Positions 1-8,604 of a stretch of 64,000 nucleotides of DNA are shown piece after piece. Location of the stretch: the NCBI GenBank assembly GCA_013140985.1, contig JABFRU010000032.1, positions 1 to 64,000 of the forward strand, read 5' to 3'. The position numbers were made by a program, and so were the translations under genes. The DNA comes from Chitinophagaceae bacterium. GTDB taxonomy: Bacteria > Bacteroidota > Bacteroidia > Chitinophagales > Chitinophagaceae. The stretch's first letter is position 1. Every line of letters begins with the position of its first letter. The notes under the pieces were generated by a model. That model was not told the origin of the DNA and searched no databases. It saw only the letters and a program-made list of their open reading frames with translations.

Positions 1-705
1 ATGCTGTCGCATCACATCTTCGCTCATTGTTTGTGAATGTTGCTTTACATAGTCCGGGATAACAGGATAATTACGAAAAGCAAATTCAAGGCTTTTCCGG
101 ATAAGCTCATTGACTTTCATGGCCACCGATCTTTTCACCGATTGATTGATGGCGATACCGCCTAATGGCAAAGGCAGTTCCATTCTTTCTTCCCAGTATT
201 CGCCAAGATCCTTTACTTTTTTTAAACCTTTCTGCTGGTAAGTAAAACGGTTCTCATGAATAATAACACCGAGGTCAACTTCTTTATTGATCAATGCATT
301 TTCAATTTCAGAAAAGAGTATGAATTTTTTTTCAATGGCTTCCGGGTAAGCAAAACTAAAAAGAAGATTGGCCGTAGTATGAATGCCGGGAAGAGCGACA
401 GAAGCCTGGTTTACTTCATCATCAGTGATCTCCTGCTGGCTGTCTGTTATTAATAATGGCCCGACTCCTTTTCCAATGGCGCTGCCTGCATGCAGAAGAC
501 AATAATTTGAAAGCGATCGGAAGAAAGCAGGGAAGCTGAGTTTAGTAATATCCAACTTTCCTTGCAATGCCCATTGATTCAAAGTTTCGACATCTTCAAG
601 CACTGCTTCAATGTCCAAACCTCCGGTATCAATTTTTTTATTGACCAGGGCATCAAAGATGAAGGTATCGTTGGGACAGGGCGAAAAACCTAACGTGAGT
701 TTCAT
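1..705 (-). CDS. mqnD: 1,4-dihydroxy-6-naphthoate synthase MqnD, 3' end outside the window
   Basis: The gene starts with ATG at 705 and stays open to the first base of the window, giving 235 codons; the C-terminus lies outside. The N-terminus carries the motif SPCPNDTFIFDAL, typical of MqnD, a periplasmic-binding-protein-like fold that converts cyclic dehypoxanthinyl futalosine to 1,4-dihydroxy-6-naphthoate in the futalosine route to menaquinone. Later segments (GKGVGPLLI, LGVIIHENRFTY, LPLPLGGIAIN) also fit the family. Its ATG overlaps the mqnB stop codon by four bases (ATGA at 705-702), so the two genes are probably translationally coupled. Family call is firm; completeness cannot be judged from this window. 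Confidence 0.9.
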   Translation of the reverse strand, partial: MKLTLGFSPCPNDTFIFDALVNKKIDTGGLDIEAVLEDVETLNQWALQGKLDITKLSFPAFFRSLSNYCLLHAGSAIGKGVGPLLITDSQQEITDDEVNQASVALPGIHTTANLLFSFAYPEAIEKKFILFSEIENALINKEVDLGVIIHENRFTYQQKGLKKVKDLGEYWEERMELPLPLGGIAINQSVKRSVAMKVNELIRKSLEFAFRNYPVIPDYVKQHSQTMSEDVMRQH

Positions 706-1358
706 ATATTTTCTAACAAGCGGATCAGCTCTTTGTTCAGGTTAATGATTGCATTTTTCATATCCCAGTTCTTCTTATTTCTTTCACCGATATAATTACT
801 AATGCTTCTTAATTGAATGAAAGGGATTTTCTCTGATGAGGCAACATAATGCAAAGCGGCACCTTCCATCGATTCGACAACGGGGTCAAAATCGTTCTTA
901 TAAAATGCTATCACCTGTTTTGAGGAGGTGATCTGGTTCACCGAAATGCCTTTTACCTTTTTTAATTTTATTTTACTCAGTACATTATTCTTATTGATAA
1001 GCCAGCCACCTGAATAAGGAAATTTATTTTGTGGTACAAGCTTCAGGTCAAAAATAGTTTTCAATTTTTTTAATTCGATTACGCTTTCGTCAGCAATAGT
1101 ATCCTGCTTTACAGCAACCACAGAGCCCAGTGCCATTTTCTTATCAAAACAACCGGCTACACCTGCCTGGATAATTAATTGGGATCTTTTTAAGATCACT
1201 TGTCTTGACAAATGATACGTTGCAGAGGTAAGGCCGATGCCCGATATCAATACATCGATTGTATGGCCTGCAATAAGCCCCGAATTTTGTCTTACTATTT
1301 CGAGGAAAGGCTCAATTTCCTTTGCAGTAGCAGCAACAACCAGGATATTTTTTCCCAT
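702..1358 (-). CDS. mqnB: Futalosine hydrolase MqnB
   Basis: This 218-residue protein has the nucleoside phosphorylase/hydrolase fold: an early strand MGKNILVVAATAKEIEPF, the glycine-rich IQAGVAGCF and the catalytic-region motif VVESMEGAALHYVA. Together with a late RSISNYIGERN segment this matches futalosine hydrolases, which split hypoxanthine from futalosine in menaquinone synthesis. The next gene, overlapping by four bases, is mqnD from the same pathway, which supports MqnB over a generic MTA/SAH nucleosidase. Upstream on this strand a -7-like GATATTTG lies about five bases before the ATG, so the leader is probably very short. Confidence 0.9.
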   Translation of the reverse strand: MGKNILVVAATAKEIEPFLEIVRQNSGLIAGHTIDVLISGIGLTSATYHLSRQVILKRSQLIIQAGVAGCFDKKMALGSVVAVKQDTIADESVIELKKLKTIFDLKLVPQNKFPYSGGWLINKNNVLSKIKLKKVKGISVNQITSSKQVIAFYKNDFDPVVESMEGAALHYVASSEKIPFIQLRSISNYIGERNKKNWDMKNAIINLNKELIRLLENI

Positions 1359-1399
1359 TAAAGCAAATATCGTATATCATCCGTAAAGCCAATAAGCCT

Positions 1400-1407
1400 T
1401 ATTTTTG
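1400..1407 (+). promoter_or_regulatory. Candidate -7 element of the queD-folE operon
   Basis: The eight bases TATTTTTG match the Bacteroidota -7 consensus TAnnTTTG exactly and lie 54 bases before the first queD-type gene. I do not see a good TTTG/TTG -33 element at the usual 17-23 base distance, so the call is tentative. Confidence 0.35.
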
Positions 1408-1461
1408 CGCCTCAACTTTCCTTCCGCCCAAACTGCTGAGAAGGAATTAAAAAAGTAAAGC

Positions 1462-1872
1462 ATGGTTTACTTAACAAGGTCTGAACATTTTAACGCTGCC
1501 CACAAACTTTTCAACCCCAACTGGACTTACGAAAAGAACGAAGAAGTGTTTGGCAAGTGCGCCAATGAGAACTGGCATGGGCATAATTATGAATTGTTGG
1601 TGACGGTGAAAGGACAACCCAGTCCGGATACCGGGTTTGTATTTGATGTAAAAAAACTCAGCACTATCATTAAAGAACATGTCATTGAAAAAATTGATCA
1701 CCGTAACCTTAACCTTGATGTGGATTTCATGAAAGATAAAATGTGCAGTACTGAGAACCTGGCTATTGGAATATGGCAGCAATTAACTCCTCATTTACCG
1801 GAAGGGGTACAATTGCACTGCATAAAATTATATGAAACACCAAGGATCTATGTAGAATATTTCGGGGAGTAA
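1462..1872 (+). CDS. queD: 6-carboxytetrahydropterin synthase / PTPS family protein (copy 1)
   Basis: This 136-residue protein belongs to the QueD/6-pyruvoyl-tetrahydropterin synthase family, which acts on 7,8-dihydroneopterin triphosphate, the product of FolE. The zinc ligands are visible as H14 (FNAAH), H39 and H41 (WHGHNY); the catalytic cysteine is C33 (FGKCA), with D79/H80 (DHRNLNLD) and the substrate-anchoring glutamate E125 (YETPRIYVEY). All active-site residues seem intact. It is the first gene of a three-gene run with a second family member and folE. Sequence alone does not decide whether it makes 6-carboxytetrahydropterin for queuosine or 6-pyruvoyl-tetrahydropterin. Confidence 0.88.
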   Translation: MVYLTRSEHFNAAHKLFNPNWTYEKNEEVFGKCANENWHGHNYELLVTVKGQPSPDTGFVFDVKKLSTIIKEHVIEKIDHRNLNLDVDFMKDKMCSTENLAIGIWQQLTPHLPEGVQLHCIKLYETPRIYVEYFGE

Positions 1873-1909
1873 ACCTTTTTTGAAATGGTACGTTATGTAG
1901 TTTAATTGT

Positions 1910-2347
1910 ATGAGTAAAAGAATAGCTGTTTATCGCAGAGAACATTTCAATGCCGCCCACCGGTTGTTCAACCCGGATTGGGATGAAGCTACCAATGAAA
2001 AAGTATTTGGTAAATGTGCATTACCAAATTATCATGGACATAATTATGAACTGGAAGTAAAAGTGGTGGGCAAACCCGATAAGAAGACCGGCTATGTAAT
2101 GGACCTGAAAGAATTGGGTGATCTGATCAAAAGAGAAATTCATTCAAGATTCGATCATAAGAATCTTAACCTGGATACAAGGGAATTCAAAGACCTGAAT
2201 CCAACAGCTGAAAATATCGCTATCGTTATTTATGATTTATTACGCCCCCATATCAGCAAAAAAATGGATCTGCAGGTGAGGTTGTATGAAACAGAGAGGA
2301 ACTATGTTGAATATCCTGTAAAAATCCCAACACAATTCAGAAGCTAA
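1910..2347 (+). CDS. 6-carboxytetrahydropterin synthase / PTPS family protein (copy 2)
   Basis: This 145-residue paralog of the preceding gene starts 38 bases after it and ends 10 bases before folE. It keeps the complete family active site: zinc ligands H17, H42 and H44 (YHGHNY), catalytic C36 (FGKCA), D82/H83 (DHKNLNLD) and E127 ([10 protein letters not shown]). The N-terminal thirds of the copies are very alike (EHFNAAH, LFNP, VFGKCA) while the middle and C-terminal parts diverge, so this is an old tandem duplication, not a recent one. One copy may serve queuosine and the other a pterin cofactor, but that is inference. Confidence 0.87.
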   Translation: MSKRIAVYRREHFNAAHRLFNPDWDEATNEKVFGKCALPNYHGHNYELEVKVVGKPDKKTGYVMDLKELGDLIKREIHSRFDHKNLNLDTREFKDLNPTAENIAIVIYDLLRPHISKKMDLQVRLYETERNYVEYPVKIPTQFRS

Positions 2348-2357
2348 AACAAATTTT

Positions 2358-2954
2358 ATGCGTTATCACAGGAAAGAAGAGTATTGCGAAGATTCATTGA
2401 ACGACCTGATCAAAAGTTATACAAACGTATTAGGGCAGCTTGGTGAAGACCCCGAAAGAGAAGGATTATTGAAAACACCGGAACGGGTTGCCAAAGCCAT
2501 GCAATTCCTGACACAAGGCTATTTCCAGGATGCAAAAGCAATTATCAATTCAGCAAAATTTCATGAGCCGGTCAGCGAAATGGTGGTTGTGAAAGATATC
2601 GAGATATACAGTATGTGCGAACATCATATGCTGCCCTTTATCGGTAAAGCCCATGTGGCATATATTCCCAATGGATGGATAACAGGGTTGAGTAAAATAG
2701 CAAGAGTAGTAGATGTATTTGCAAGAAGACTGCAAGTACAGGAAAGATTGACCATACAAATAAGAGATGCGATAAAAGAAACATTGGACCCTATCGGTGT
2801 CGCAGTTGTCATTGAAGCAAAACACCTGTGCATGATGATGCGGGGAGTGCAAAAACAAAATTCTGTTACTACTACTTCTGCTTTTGACGGCGAATTTCAT
2901 AAGAGCGCAACCAGGAGTGAATTTTTAAAATTGATCAGTAATAATTTGCATTAA
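2358..2954 (+). CDS. folE: GTP cyclohydrolase I
   Basis: This 198-residue protein is a type I GTP cyclohydrolase, converting GTP to 7,8-dihydroneopterin triphosphate, the shared precursor for folate, 7-deazaguanine and biopterin-type compounds. Zinc ligands are seen as C87 and H90 in MCEHHMLPF and C158 in [10 protein letters not shown]. The substrate-binding segments [17 protein letters not shown] and [10 protein letters not shown] are present. It lies 10 bases downstream of two QueD-type genes that use its product, which makes a functional operon, and a terminator follows. Confidence 0.96.
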   Translation: MRYHRKEEYCEDSLNDLIKSYTNVLGQLGEDPEREGLLKTPERVAKAMQFLTQGYFQDAKAIINSAKFHEPVSEMVVVKDIEIYSMCEHHMLPFIGKAHVAYIPNGWITGLSKIARVVDVFARRLQVQERLTIQIRDAIKETLDPIGVAVVIEAKHLCMMMRGVQKQNSVTTTSAFDGEFHKSATRSEFLKLISNNLH

Positions 2955-2980
2955 AGACTATATTTGTTGCAACGTTAAGG

Positions 2981-3014
2981 TTTGATTGAACATCATCAAT
3001 CGAACTTTTTTTTT
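2981..3014 (+). terminator. Rho-independent terminator after folE
   Basis: A 9-bp stem (2981-2989 with 2996-3004, containing one G-U pair) and a 6-base loop are followed by C and a run of nine T (3006-3014). It lies 26 bases after folE and before fabD. Confidence 0.6.
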
Positions 3015-3039
3015 GGGGTGGGGGTAAAATAATCGAGTC

Positions 3040-3930
3040 ATGAAACATGCATTTGTATTTCCGGGCCAGGGCTCACAATTTCCGGGAATGGGAAAAGATC
3101 ATTACGAGAACAGTGCTTTTGCAAAAAGATTTTTTGAACAGGCTAACGAAATACTGGGCTTCCGTATTTCCGATATCATGTTTAACGGAACTGAAGAAGA
3201 CTTGAAAGAAACCAATGTCACCCAACCTGCCGTTTTTCTGCATTCAGTTATTGCCTATAAAAGTATTGAAAGTGCATCGCCGGATATGGTAGCCGGCCAT
3301 TCATTGGGAGAGTTTACAGCATTAGTAGCGAATGGGACATTGAGTTTTGAAGATGCATTACAGTTAGTTTCCATCAGGGCAAAGGCTATGCAGAAAGCTT
3401 GTGAAATGAATCCATCCACCATGGCAGCAATATTGAATTTAGCCGATGATAAAGTGGAAGCTATCTGTGCTGAAGTATGGAAAGAAACAGGAGAAACAGT
3501 GGTGGCGGCCAACTATAATTGTCCCGGACAGTTAGTGATCAGCGGAACAAAAAAAGGAATTGACATTGCCTGTGAAAGAATGAAAGCAGCCGGTGCAAAA
3601 AGAGCATTGGTGTTACCTGTCGGAGGTGCATTTCATTCGCCATTGATGGCACCGGCCAAAGAAGAATTGCAGGCGGCTATTGAATCAACCAAATTTCATT
3701 CTCCTACCTGTGCTGTTTACCAGAATGTGGTTGCAAAAGGAGTGATGGATGGAGAAGAAATAAAACAAAATCTTACCGATCAACTCACCGGTGCTGTTCG
3801 CTGGACACAAAGTGTGCAGGCCATGATCGCTGACGGGGCTTCCAAATTTACTGAAGCCGGGCCCGGCAAAGTATTGCAGGGGCTTGTGTTGAAAATTGAT
3901 AATGCAATGGAAGTTGGCGGTGTCAACTGA
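3040..3930 (+). CDS. fabD: Malonyl-CoA:ACP transacylase
   Basis: This 296-residue protein is FabD, which loads malonyl groups onto acyl carrier protein in the cytosol for fatty acid elongation. It starts with the family signature FVFPGQGSQFPGMG, has the nucleophile S88 in GHSLGEF and the catalytic H199 in GGAFHSPLM. The length is normal. It stands as a single gene after a terminator; its stop is two bases from the convergent acetyltransferase gene. Confidence 0.96.
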   Translation: MKHAFVFPGQGSQFPGMGKDHYENSAFAKRFFEQANEILGFRISDIMFNGTEEDLKETNVTQPAVFLHSVIAYKSIESASPDMVAGHSLGEFTALVANGTLSFEDALQLVSIRAKAMQKACEMNPSTMAAILNLADDKVEAICAEVWKETGETVVAANYNCPGQLVISGTKKGIDIACERMKAAGAKRALVLPVGGAFHSPLMAPAKEELQAAIESTKFHSPTCAVYQNVVAKGVMDGEEIKQNLTDQLTGAVRWTQSVQAMIADGASKFTEAGPGKVLQGLVLKIDNAMEVGGVN

Positions 3931-3932
3931 GA

Positions 3933-4382
3933 TTAAACATACACCTGGCAGTTCACCCACTCAGGATCGAATTCAGCATTATATTTTTTATAGAAATTAA
4001 TAGCCGGTTCGTTCCATTCCAATACCTGCCAGATGATGCGGTTGAATTTTCTTTCTTTGGCTTCCTCTATCAAACGGTCGAATAATGATTTACCAACGCC
4101 TTTTCCCCTTGCTGATTCGGTAACAAGTATATCTTCTAAATACATTGCTTGTCCTTTCCATGTTGAATAACGTATATAGTATAACGCAAATCCTTGTATA
4201 ATGCCATTCTCTTCTGCAACAAAAGTCCACCACACCGGATTTTTTCCGAAACCACTTTCAGTAAAATGTTCCAGTGTCACTGTTACATCATGAGGAGCTT
4301 TTTCATAGATGGCCAGCTCTGTTATCAGCTCTAATAATCTTGGACAATCTTCTTTTCTTGCTCTGCGAATAGTAATTGACAT
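3933..4382 (-). CDS. GNAT family N-acetyltransferase
   Basis: This 149-residue protein has the single GNAT domain. The acetyl-CoA-binding motif is TESARGKGVGKSLFDRL, and the preceding YLEDILV and the following IIWQVLEWNEPAINFYKKY fit the diamine (spermidine/spermine-like) acetyltransferase subgroup. The substrate cannot be told from sequence. It is the last of three same-strand genes (transsulfuration enzyme, secreted protein, GNAT) separated by only 14-17 bases, so they are probably cotranscribed. Confidence 0.88.
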   Translation of the reverse strand: MSITIRRARKEDCPRLLELITELAIYEKAPHDVTVTLEHFTESGFGKNPVWWTFVAEENGIIQGFALYYIRYSTWKGQAMYLEDILVTESARGKGVGKSLFDRLIEEAKERKFNRIIWQVLEWNEPAINFYKKYNAEFDPEWVNCQVYV

Positions 4383-4399
4383 CTCTTTATTTATATTTT

Positions 4400-4951
4400 T
4401 TAATGTGAATCTTCCAGTTTTGCAAATTCGCTTAAGCGTCTTGTCAACAGCCCCGGTTCCTCGTACAGCCTTCCATTGATCTCCCCGGGATATTCTTTGT
4501 TGAGCCAGTCTTCGAATTTTTTCATCTTTATCCTGATCTGGGTAAAATATTCGTTTGTAGCACCCTGCACCGTATCAACGATCATGCTTTCGATCTTTTC
4601 ATTGTTAATTGTAATGACCAGTTTCCATAAGAGGGGACGTATGTCAAGATATTTTAAATAATCGCTTTTGTCCTCAGCAAGCAATTGTACCGGGTTGTTT
4701 GCTTTCAATGTTTTTATCGAAATAAATTTGGCATTGCAATTTTTTGCATTGGAAACATAATCTTTTATGAACGATGTTTTGTCGTTGGTATAGCCGGTAA
4801 ATGTTCTTTTTAATACAAAATCTTCAGCAAGCATTCCCTCTAAACTGTCGGTTTTGTAATCATTCAGAAAATCTATAAAACGCTTTGCTGTTTGTTCCTG
4901 TGCATTAGTAAACAGTGGAAAAAATGACAGTACGAATAGAATTTTTTTCAT
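4400..4951 (-). CDS. Small secreted protein, possibly NTF2-like
   Basis: This 183-residue protein has a clear signal peptide (MKKILFVLSFFPLFTNAQ) and a mature domain that opens with helices followed by short strands. The opening phrase AKRFIDFLNDYKTDSLEGML resembles the start of SnoaL/NTF2-like domains (a cone-shaped fold), but I cannot confirm it. There is no lipobox. It lies 14 bases after the stop of the PLP enzyme and 17 bases before the GNAT gene. Function unknown. Confidence 0.75.
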   Translation of the reverse strand: MKKILFVLSFFPLFTNAQEQTAKRFIDFLNDYKTDSLEGMLAEDFVLKRTFTGYTNDKTSFIKDYVSNAKNCNAKFISIKTLKANNPVQLLAEDKSDYLKYLDIRPLLWKLVITINNEKIESMIVDTVQGATNEYFTQIRIKMKKFEDWLNKEYPGEINGRLYEEPGLLTRRLSEFAKLEDSH

Positions 4952-4965
4952 GAGATAAATTTAAT

Positions 4966-6198
4966 TCAGTTCAACGCCTGTGCAAGATCATTTATTATGT
5001 CCTGTATATTTTCAATACCCACATTCATCCGTATCAATCCATCGGTGATACCATATTTTTCTCTTTCTTCTTTGGGCACACTGTGATGTGTCATCGATGC
5101 GGGATGAGATAATAATGAATCGCAGGTCCCCAACGATACAGTTCTTACACACATCTGCAGTTTATTCATAAGATCTATTCCTCCCTGTAGTCCTTTTTTT
5201 AATTCAAAGCTTAGCATTGCGCCGGGATGCCGCATTTGTTTCATGGCTACATAATGATCGGGATGTGAAGCCAGCCCGGTATAATTCACTTTTGCCACTG
5301 CATCATGTTGTTCGAGATAACCGGCAACTTCCATGGCGTTATGACAATGCCTTTCCATTCTAATTTCCAACGTTTTTATCCCCTGTATCAGTAAAAAAGC
5401 ATCAAAGGGATTGGAATTACCACCCAGCAGGCGATGTGTCTTGGTCATACTTGTTTTCATTCTCTCAATATCTCTTCCTAATAATACACCACCGATAGCA
5501 GTTCCATGTCCATTTAAAAATTTGGTAGTGGAATGAACGATATAGTCAACACCGAAACGAAAAGGCTGTTGCAAATAAGGAGTGGCAAATGTATTATCAC
5601 AGGCAACGACCAGGTTATTTTGCTTTGCGATCCTGCTCAGTTCATCAATATCCACACATTGGATTGTTGGATTAGCAGGTGTTTCGAGATAAAGCATCTT
5701 AATTGCCTTATCTGATCGGATCAGCGATTCAGCTTTGTTCAGATCCCGCAGGTCAGCAATAACGGCTGTGATACCGAATGCAGGAAGAATTTTTGTCACC
5801 AGTTCATCAGTTCCTCCGTACAATGAAAAATGAGTGATGATCTTATCACCTGCTTTTAGCGTTCCCATCATTAGCGTAGCAATAGCAGCCATGCCTGATG
5901 CATGAAGAATGGCTTTTGCTTCCATGTTCAATCCAAAAGTTTCCAATGCAGCGATCTTTTCTTCTGCTTCAAAAATGGTAGGGTTGCCCCAGCGGCTATA
6001 AATAAACCCTTCTTCTTCGCCACTGAAGCGACGCATGCCTTGTTCAGCGGTATCAAACACATAGGTGCTGCTGGCATAAATAGGAGTTTGATGTGCATAC
6101 ATGGGGTCTTCATGATGACCTCCATGTATTGCCAGCGAACTCCAGCCTGTCAATCCTTTTGTAGAGTTATGCAGGTTATCGGGAAAACTTTTATCCAT
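4966..6198 (-). CDS. Trans-sulfuration PLP enzyme (cystathionine gamma-synthase / methionine gamma-lyase family)
   Basis: This 410-residue protein is a fold-type I PLP enzyme of the Cys/Met metabolism family. The Schiff-base lysine is K226 in HSTTKFLNGHG, the PLP-ring aspartate D201 is in ACDNTFATPYLQ, and Y67/R69 in YSRWGNPT are the phosphate-contacting residues supplied by the neighbouring subunit. Family members include MetB, MetC and MegL; I cannot separate them by eye, so no symbol is given. It leads a three-gene run, with a good promoter upstream. Confidence 0.92.
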   Translation of the reverse strand: MDKSFPDNLHNSTKGLTGWSSLAIHGGHHEDPMYAHQTPIYASSTYVFDTAEQGMRRFSGEEEGFIYSRWGNPTIFEAEEKIAALETFGLNMEAKAILHASGMAAIATLMMGTLKAGDKIITHFSLYGGTDELVTKILPAFGITAVIADLRDLNKAESLIRSDKAIKMLYLETPANPTIQCVDIDELSRIAKQNNLVVACDNTFATPYLQQPFRFGVDYIVHSTTKFLNGHGTAIGGVLLGRDIERMKTSMTKTHRLLGGNSNPFDAFLLIQGIKTLEIRMERHCHNAMEVAGYLEQHDAVAKVNYTGLASHPDHYVAMKQMRHPGAMLSFELKKGLQGGIDLMNKLQMCVRTVSLGTCDSLLSHPASMTHHSVPKEEREKYGITDGLIRMNVGIENIQDIINDLAQALN

Positions 6199-6244
6199 AT
6201 TGATTATTGAAAGTTGAAATTTTGTTTCTGGTAAACGTCAAAAC

Positions 6245-6277
6245 CAAAAGTAGATGATTTCAGCATTACCTGCCAAA
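6245..6277 (-). promoter_or_regulatory. Promoter of the transsulfuration operon
   Basis: On the minus strand TTTG (6277-6274) is followed after 21 bases by TACTTTTG (6252-6245), matching the Bacteroidota -33/-7 consensus TTTG-N(17-23)-TAnnTTTG. The expected start point leaves a leader of about 40 bases before the ATG at 6198. Confidence 0.6.
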
Positions 6278-6310
6278 CCACCCGGGGTACAACCTTTACA
6301 AACGCATACT

Positions 6311-6802
6311 ATGAAGGAATTAATAGTTCAATTGGCTGCTCATAATATGTGGGCCAGTCAAAAAATAATTGACCTCGTACTAAGTTTGCCTGAAGAAAAA
6401 CAAATGGCTGAAGTGCCAAGCAGCTTCAGCAGTTTGTATAAGACCATTTTACATATGTGGGATGCGGAGAGTGCATGGTGGCAACGGATGAAGCTGCATG
6501 AAAAGATCATTGTACCCAGCGGGAATTTTAACGGAACCATGAAAGATGTGACAAACGGGTTAATGCAACAATCATCTCAGTGGCATGATTGGGTGAATAA
6601 TGCAACGGAGAATGCGCTGGATCATGTTTTTCAATACCAGAACTCCAAAAAAGAACAGTTCAAACAACCGGTGTATCAAATGATACTTCATGTATTTAAT
6701 CATGGAACTTACCACCGGGGGCAACTGGTCAATATGCTGCGGCAATTAGGAGTTGAAAAAATTCCGCAGACAGATTTTATAATTTGGAGCAGGAAGAAAT
6801 GA
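6311..6802 (+). CDS. DinB family protein
   Basis: This 163-residue four-helix protein has the DinB/YfiT metal site: H48 in ILHMWDAE and the pair H131/H135 in HGTYHRGQL. Family members are metal-dependent, often damage-induced or thiol-transferase-like proteins; the substrate here is unknown. The ATG at 6311 is chosen over an upstream in-frame ATG at 6254 because MKELIVQLAAHNMWA is the natural start of the domain and because the upstream segment overlaps the divergent promoter. Its stop codon directly abuts the fabH stop codon. Confidence 0.85.
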   Translation: MKELIVQLAAHNMWASQKIIDLVLSLPEEKQMAEVPSSFSSLYKTILHMWDAESAWWQRMKLHEKIIVPSGNFNGTMKDVTNGLMQQSSQWHDWVNNATENALDHVFQYQNSKKEQFKQPVYQMILHVFNHGTYHRGQLVNMLRQLGVEKIPQTDFIIWSRKK

Positions 6803-7795
6803 TCAGTATGCCCATTTCACTAAAGTGGCTCCCCATGTAAATCCGCCCCCAAAAGCAGACAATACAATATTATCGCCCTTCTTTAATTGCTTTTCCCAAT
6901 CCCAGAGACAGAGTGGGAGAGTGCCGGCTGTTGTATTGCCATAGCGTTGAATATTCAGCATTACTTTGTCAGGATCCAGGCCCATGCGGTTGGCCGTCGC
7001 ATCTATAATTCTTTTATTGGCCTGGTGCGGAACGAGCCATGCAATATCATCGCCTGTCAAACCATTTCTTTCTAATAATTCGGCACTTACATCCGCCATT
7101 CCCTTTACGGCAAATTTGAAAACGGCCTGTCCTTCCTGATAGACAAAATGTTCTTTGGCCATCACTGTTTCAACACTTGCCGGCTTTTTGGAGCCGCCTG
7201 CTTTCATATGCAAATATTGGCAACCGCTTCCATCACTTCTCAATATACTGTCCAGCACACCGTAACCTTCTTCACCAGGTTCTAATAAAACAGCGCCGGC
7301 CCCATCGCCAAAAATGATACAAGTGGCCCTGTCGGTATAATCAATGATGGAACTCATTTTATCAGCACCGCAAACAACCACCTTTTTATAACGACCACTT
7401 TCAATTAATGATGCTCCTAATGTAAGCGGATATAAAAAACCTGAACAGGCGGCAGAAACATCAAAGCCCCATGCATTCTTTGCACCCAGTTTATAACAAG
7501 CAATATTAGCAGTAGAAGGAAAAACAAGATCAGGAGTAACCGTACCGACGATCAGGCAATCGATTTCTTCGGGACTGATGCCTCTTTTTTTACAAAGATC
7601 CTGCACAGCCGGCACAACCATATCAGAAGTGCCCTTGCCTTCACCTTTTAAAATTCTTCTTTCTTCAATTCCTGTACGGGTCCTTATCCATTCATCATTG
7701 GTATCAACAATTTTTTCCAGGTCGAAATTGGTCAATCTGTCTTCCGGAACAAATCCGCCAACAGCGGTGATGGCGGCGGTGATCTTTCTGGTCAT
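6803..7795 (-). CDS. fabH: 3-oxoacyl-ACP synthase III
   Basis: This 330-residue protein is FabH, the thiolase-fold enzyme that condenses an acyl-CoA primer with malonyl-ACP to start fatty acid synthesis. The Cys-His-Asn triad is C117 (SAACSGFLY), H257 (VPHQANKR) and N287 (YGNTTAGT). The C-terminal [13 protein letters not shown] is typical. It lies divergently from ruvA across a spacer that holds a heptad-repeat hairpin, and convergent with the DinB-like gene at zero spacing. Confidence 0.95.
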   Translation of the reverse strand: MTRKITAAITAVGGFVPEDRLTNFDLEKIVDTNDEWIRTRTGIEERRILKGEGKGTSDMVVPAVQDLCKKRGISPEEIDCLIVGTVTPDLVFPSTANIACYKLGAKNAWGFDVSAACSGFLYPLTLGASLIESGRYKKVVVCGADKMSSIIDYTDRATCIIFGDGAGAVLLEPGEEGYGVLDSILRSDGSGCQYLHMKAGGSKKPASVETVMAKEHFVYQEGQAVFKFAVKGMADVSAELLERNGLTGDDIAWLVPHQANKRIIDATANRMGLDPDKVMLNIQRYGNTTAGTLPLCLWDWEKQLKKGDNIVLSAFGGGFTWGATLVKWAY

Positions 7796-7821
7796 TCAGT
7801 TGTGGTATTTTAAAAGGTGCT

Positions 7822-7829
7822 CAAAGGTA
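7822..7829 (-). promoter_or_regulatory. Candidate -7 element of fabH
   Basis: The minus strand reads TACCTTTG, an exact TAnnTTTG match, 26 bases before the fabH ATG. The matching -33 position falls near or in the left arm of the heptad hairpin and shows no clear TTTG. Confidence 0.42.
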
Positions 7830-7839
7830 ATAGTTAGTT

Positions 7840-7962
7840 TTGAGCTATTAGCTGTGAGCCGTTAGCCATTAGCCATTAGCCTGTATTGCTTTTTTGAAAG
7901 AGATCAGACTTTATGAAAAGCTAGCTATACTAAAAGCTAACAGCTAACGGCTAATAGCTCAA
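7840..7962. repeat. Heptad-periodic inverted repeat R1 (fabH/ruvA spacer)
   Basis: The left arm, 7840-7881, divides into six consecutive 7-base units such as ATTAGCT, GTTAGCC and ATTAGCC. The right arm, 7934-7962, is four complementary units such as CAGCTAA and CGGCTAA. The outermost 13 bases of the arms pair perfectly; the inner units pair with shifts of whole heptads. The loop is about 50 bases. The element sits between the divergent promoters of fabH and ruvA, so it is not simply a terminator. Confidence 0.75.
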
Positions 7963-7969
7963 GACTCCC

Positions 7970-7977
7970 TATTTTCG
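7970..7977 (+). promoter_or_regulatory. Candidate -7 element of ruvA
   Basis: TATTTTCG matches TAnnTTTG at seven of eight positions and ends six bases before the ruvA ATG, which would make a leaderless or nearly leaderless transcript. Its -33 region would fall in the right arm of repeat R1. Confidence 0.35.
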
Positions 7978-7983
7978 CAGCCT

Positions 7984-8565
7984 ATGATAGCTTACCTGAA
8001 AGGTGATTTTGTGCATAAAACCCCGGCATCGGTGCAGGTTGAAGTGAATGGTGTGGGATATGAAGTGCTGATAAGCCTGAACACCTATTCCAAAATTCAA
8101 AATCTTGATAAAGGAATGCTTCATACCTGTCTTCTTATCAGGGAGGATGCGCATATACTGGTTGGTTTTTTTGATCATACCGAAAAAGAAATGTTCCAGC
8201 ACCTGCTTGGAGTTTCGGGGATTGGTGCATCTACCGCAAGAGTTATGTTGTCCTACATGAAACCTGAAGAATTGGCAAAAGCAATCATTCAGTCGGATAC
8301 ACGGACATTGGAAGGGATAAAAGGCATAGGTAAAAAAACAGCGGAACGAATGATATTGGAGCTCAGGGACAAATTGGCAAAAAATCCCATCGAATCAAAT
8401 ATTTCGCCTATGAAAAACAATAGTTTGCAACAGGATGCGTTAAATGCACTGACGGCTTTGGGCATCAACCGGCAGGCTGCCAGCCAGGCCCTTGAAAAAA
8501 CGATGGCAGCAGAATCCAACCTATCCGTTGAGGAATTGATTAAAAAGGCACTTCGTACCCTGTAA
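7984..8565 (+). CDS. ruvA: Holliday junction branch migration protein RuvA
   Basis: This 193-residue protein has the three RuvA domains: an N-terminal OB-like domain (residues 1-62, MIAYLKGDFVHKTPASVQVE), two helix-hairpin-helix motifs (LLGVSGIGASTARVML and IKGIGKKTAERMILEL, about 75-130) and a C-terminal helical domain that contacts RuvB (about 147-193). RuvA tetramers bind four-way junctions and guide the RuvB motor. The pairing of ruvA with sprA is a familiar Bacteroidota arrangement; sprA starts 39 bases after the stop. Confidence 0.96.
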   Translation: MIAYLKGDFVHKTPASVQVEVNGVGYEVLISLNTYSKIQNLDKGMLHTCLLIREDAHILVGFFDHTEKEMFQHLLGVSGIGASTARVMLSYMKPEELAKAIIQSDTRTLEGIKGIGKKTAERMILELRDKLAKNPIESNISPMKNNSLQQDALNALTALGINRQAASQALEKTMAAESNLSVEELIKKALRTL

Positions 8566-8604
8566 TCCACTATTTTCAGGAAACTAATTGATGGAGAAAA
8601 AACA

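Noticed and set aside
1471-1782. A reverse-strand open frame of 103 codons over queD
   Set aside because: The forward frame encodes a complete QueD-family protein, so the reverse frame is a shadow.
1462-2347. The tandem QueD genes as one gene broken by a frameshift
   Set aside because: Each copy has its own start, full active site and stop, and they align with each other along their whole length.
2959-2966. TATATTTG as the promoter of fabD
   Set aside because: It lies upstream of the folE terminator (2981-3014), and the spacing to a TTTG is wrong, so it would not normally reach fabD.
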